Below are positions 63,067 to 64,000 of a stretch of DNA of 64,000 nucleotides, one piece after another. The DNA comes from Calendula officinalis. Lineage: Eukaryota; Streptophyta; Magnoliopsida; Asterales; Asteraceae. Position 1 is the first letter of the stretch; the number at the start of each line of letters is the position of its first letter. The stretch covers positions 3,394,001 through 3,458,000 of the forward strand of contig OY970826.1 of the NCBI GenBank assembly GCA_963853835.1, given 5' to 3'. A program made the position numbers and the translations under genes. Below the pieces are notes generated by a model, which saw nothing but the letters and a program-made list of their open reading frames with translations, was not told where the DNA came from and searched no databases.

Positions 63067-63146
63067 TCCCCACTTTCAAGACGTCAAAAGTTAAAACCCT
63101 CAACATTCAACAGTCTCCGCCTCCATAACTCTCCGGCGACTCAAAC
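63031..63146 (+). promoter_or_regulatory. Short 5' flank of ELP3
   Basis: About 115 bp separate the transposon end, including an A run (63031-63063), from the ATG. The A run would be at or near the core promoter. No TATA box is visible. The remaining sequence is CT-rich (CAACAGTCTCCGCCTCCATA), like a plant leader. Confidence 0.45.
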
Positions 63147-63935
<789 letters not shown>

Positions 63936-64000
63936 TGACATAATGCCATTATGTATATATTTTTGGTTTTATTTGAAAATTGTAAATATGGTTGATGAAA

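Overview
This is a stretch of nuclear plant DNA from a eudicot. It is AT-rich, its genes are split by GT-AG introns, and it is crowded with plant transposon families (CACTA, PIF/Harbinger, Helitron, Stowaway, tRNA-derived SINEs, a solo LTR). The gene complement (ELP3, GTE/BET fragment, neprosins) is plant-type. An Asteraceae source is possible from the general look of the repeats, but the sequence alone does not prove it.

Layout. 1-7734 is the right part of a CACTA (En/Spm) transposon with a decayed TNP2 transposase, a second multi-exon gene (En/Spm transposase-like N-terminus, A-Q-T-V-P repeat linker, Ulp1-like protease C-terminus) and a recognisable 3' terminus. 8488-10621 is a broken C-terminal copy of a GTE (BET) gene. 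14833-10979 (minus) is an intact six-exon gene for a 503-residue basic, Ser/Arg-rich protein of unknown function. 15.2-20.1 kb holds repeats, a PIF/Harbinger MITE, and a 1.3-kb PIF/Harbinger element with a broken DDE transposase. 20162-31063 looks like a large, decayed Helitron: a typical 5' end, an RPA70-like pseudogene, and a HUH-Rep gene that stops before the helicase. 31.1-35.6 kb is a cluster of nested non-autonomous elements, including a complete 630-bp Helitron and two related TIR elements.

36751-48017 holds a tandem pair of seven-exon neprosin (glutamic peptidase) genes. The first is open and keeps both catalytic Glu. The second is nearly identical in structure but has a premature TGA in exon 4, and its introns carry a Stowaway MITE, a Helitron and a SINE. 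49762-48972 (minus) is a two-exon gene of unknown function whose stop codon lies at the edge of an inserted MITE. A small gene (68 residues) lies at 53892-54098. From 54.3 to 63.0 kb there are foldback, PIF, Stowaway, SINE and long-TIR elements, one of which contains a 2.4-kb solo LTR with a perfect 5-bp target duplication. The window ends in the first two exons of ELP3 (Elongator catalytic subunit, 63147 onward), whose start codon is only about 115 bp from the end of the transposon cluster.

No operon-like or prokaryotic system is present. The host genes do unrelated jobs (tRNA wobble modification, secreted peptidase, chromatin reader fragment, unknowns). The main biology here is nested transposition and its effects on genes: a MITE-derived stop codon, a TE boundary close to a core gene's start, and the contrasting fates of a tandem peptidase pair. 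I found no convincing new biological system. The most distinctive items are the internal, inverted copies of CACTA terminal repeats in front of its second gene, and the Helitron unit combining an RPA-like gene with a helicase-less HUH Rep. Exon limits were assigned by eye from GT/AG sites and family similarity.
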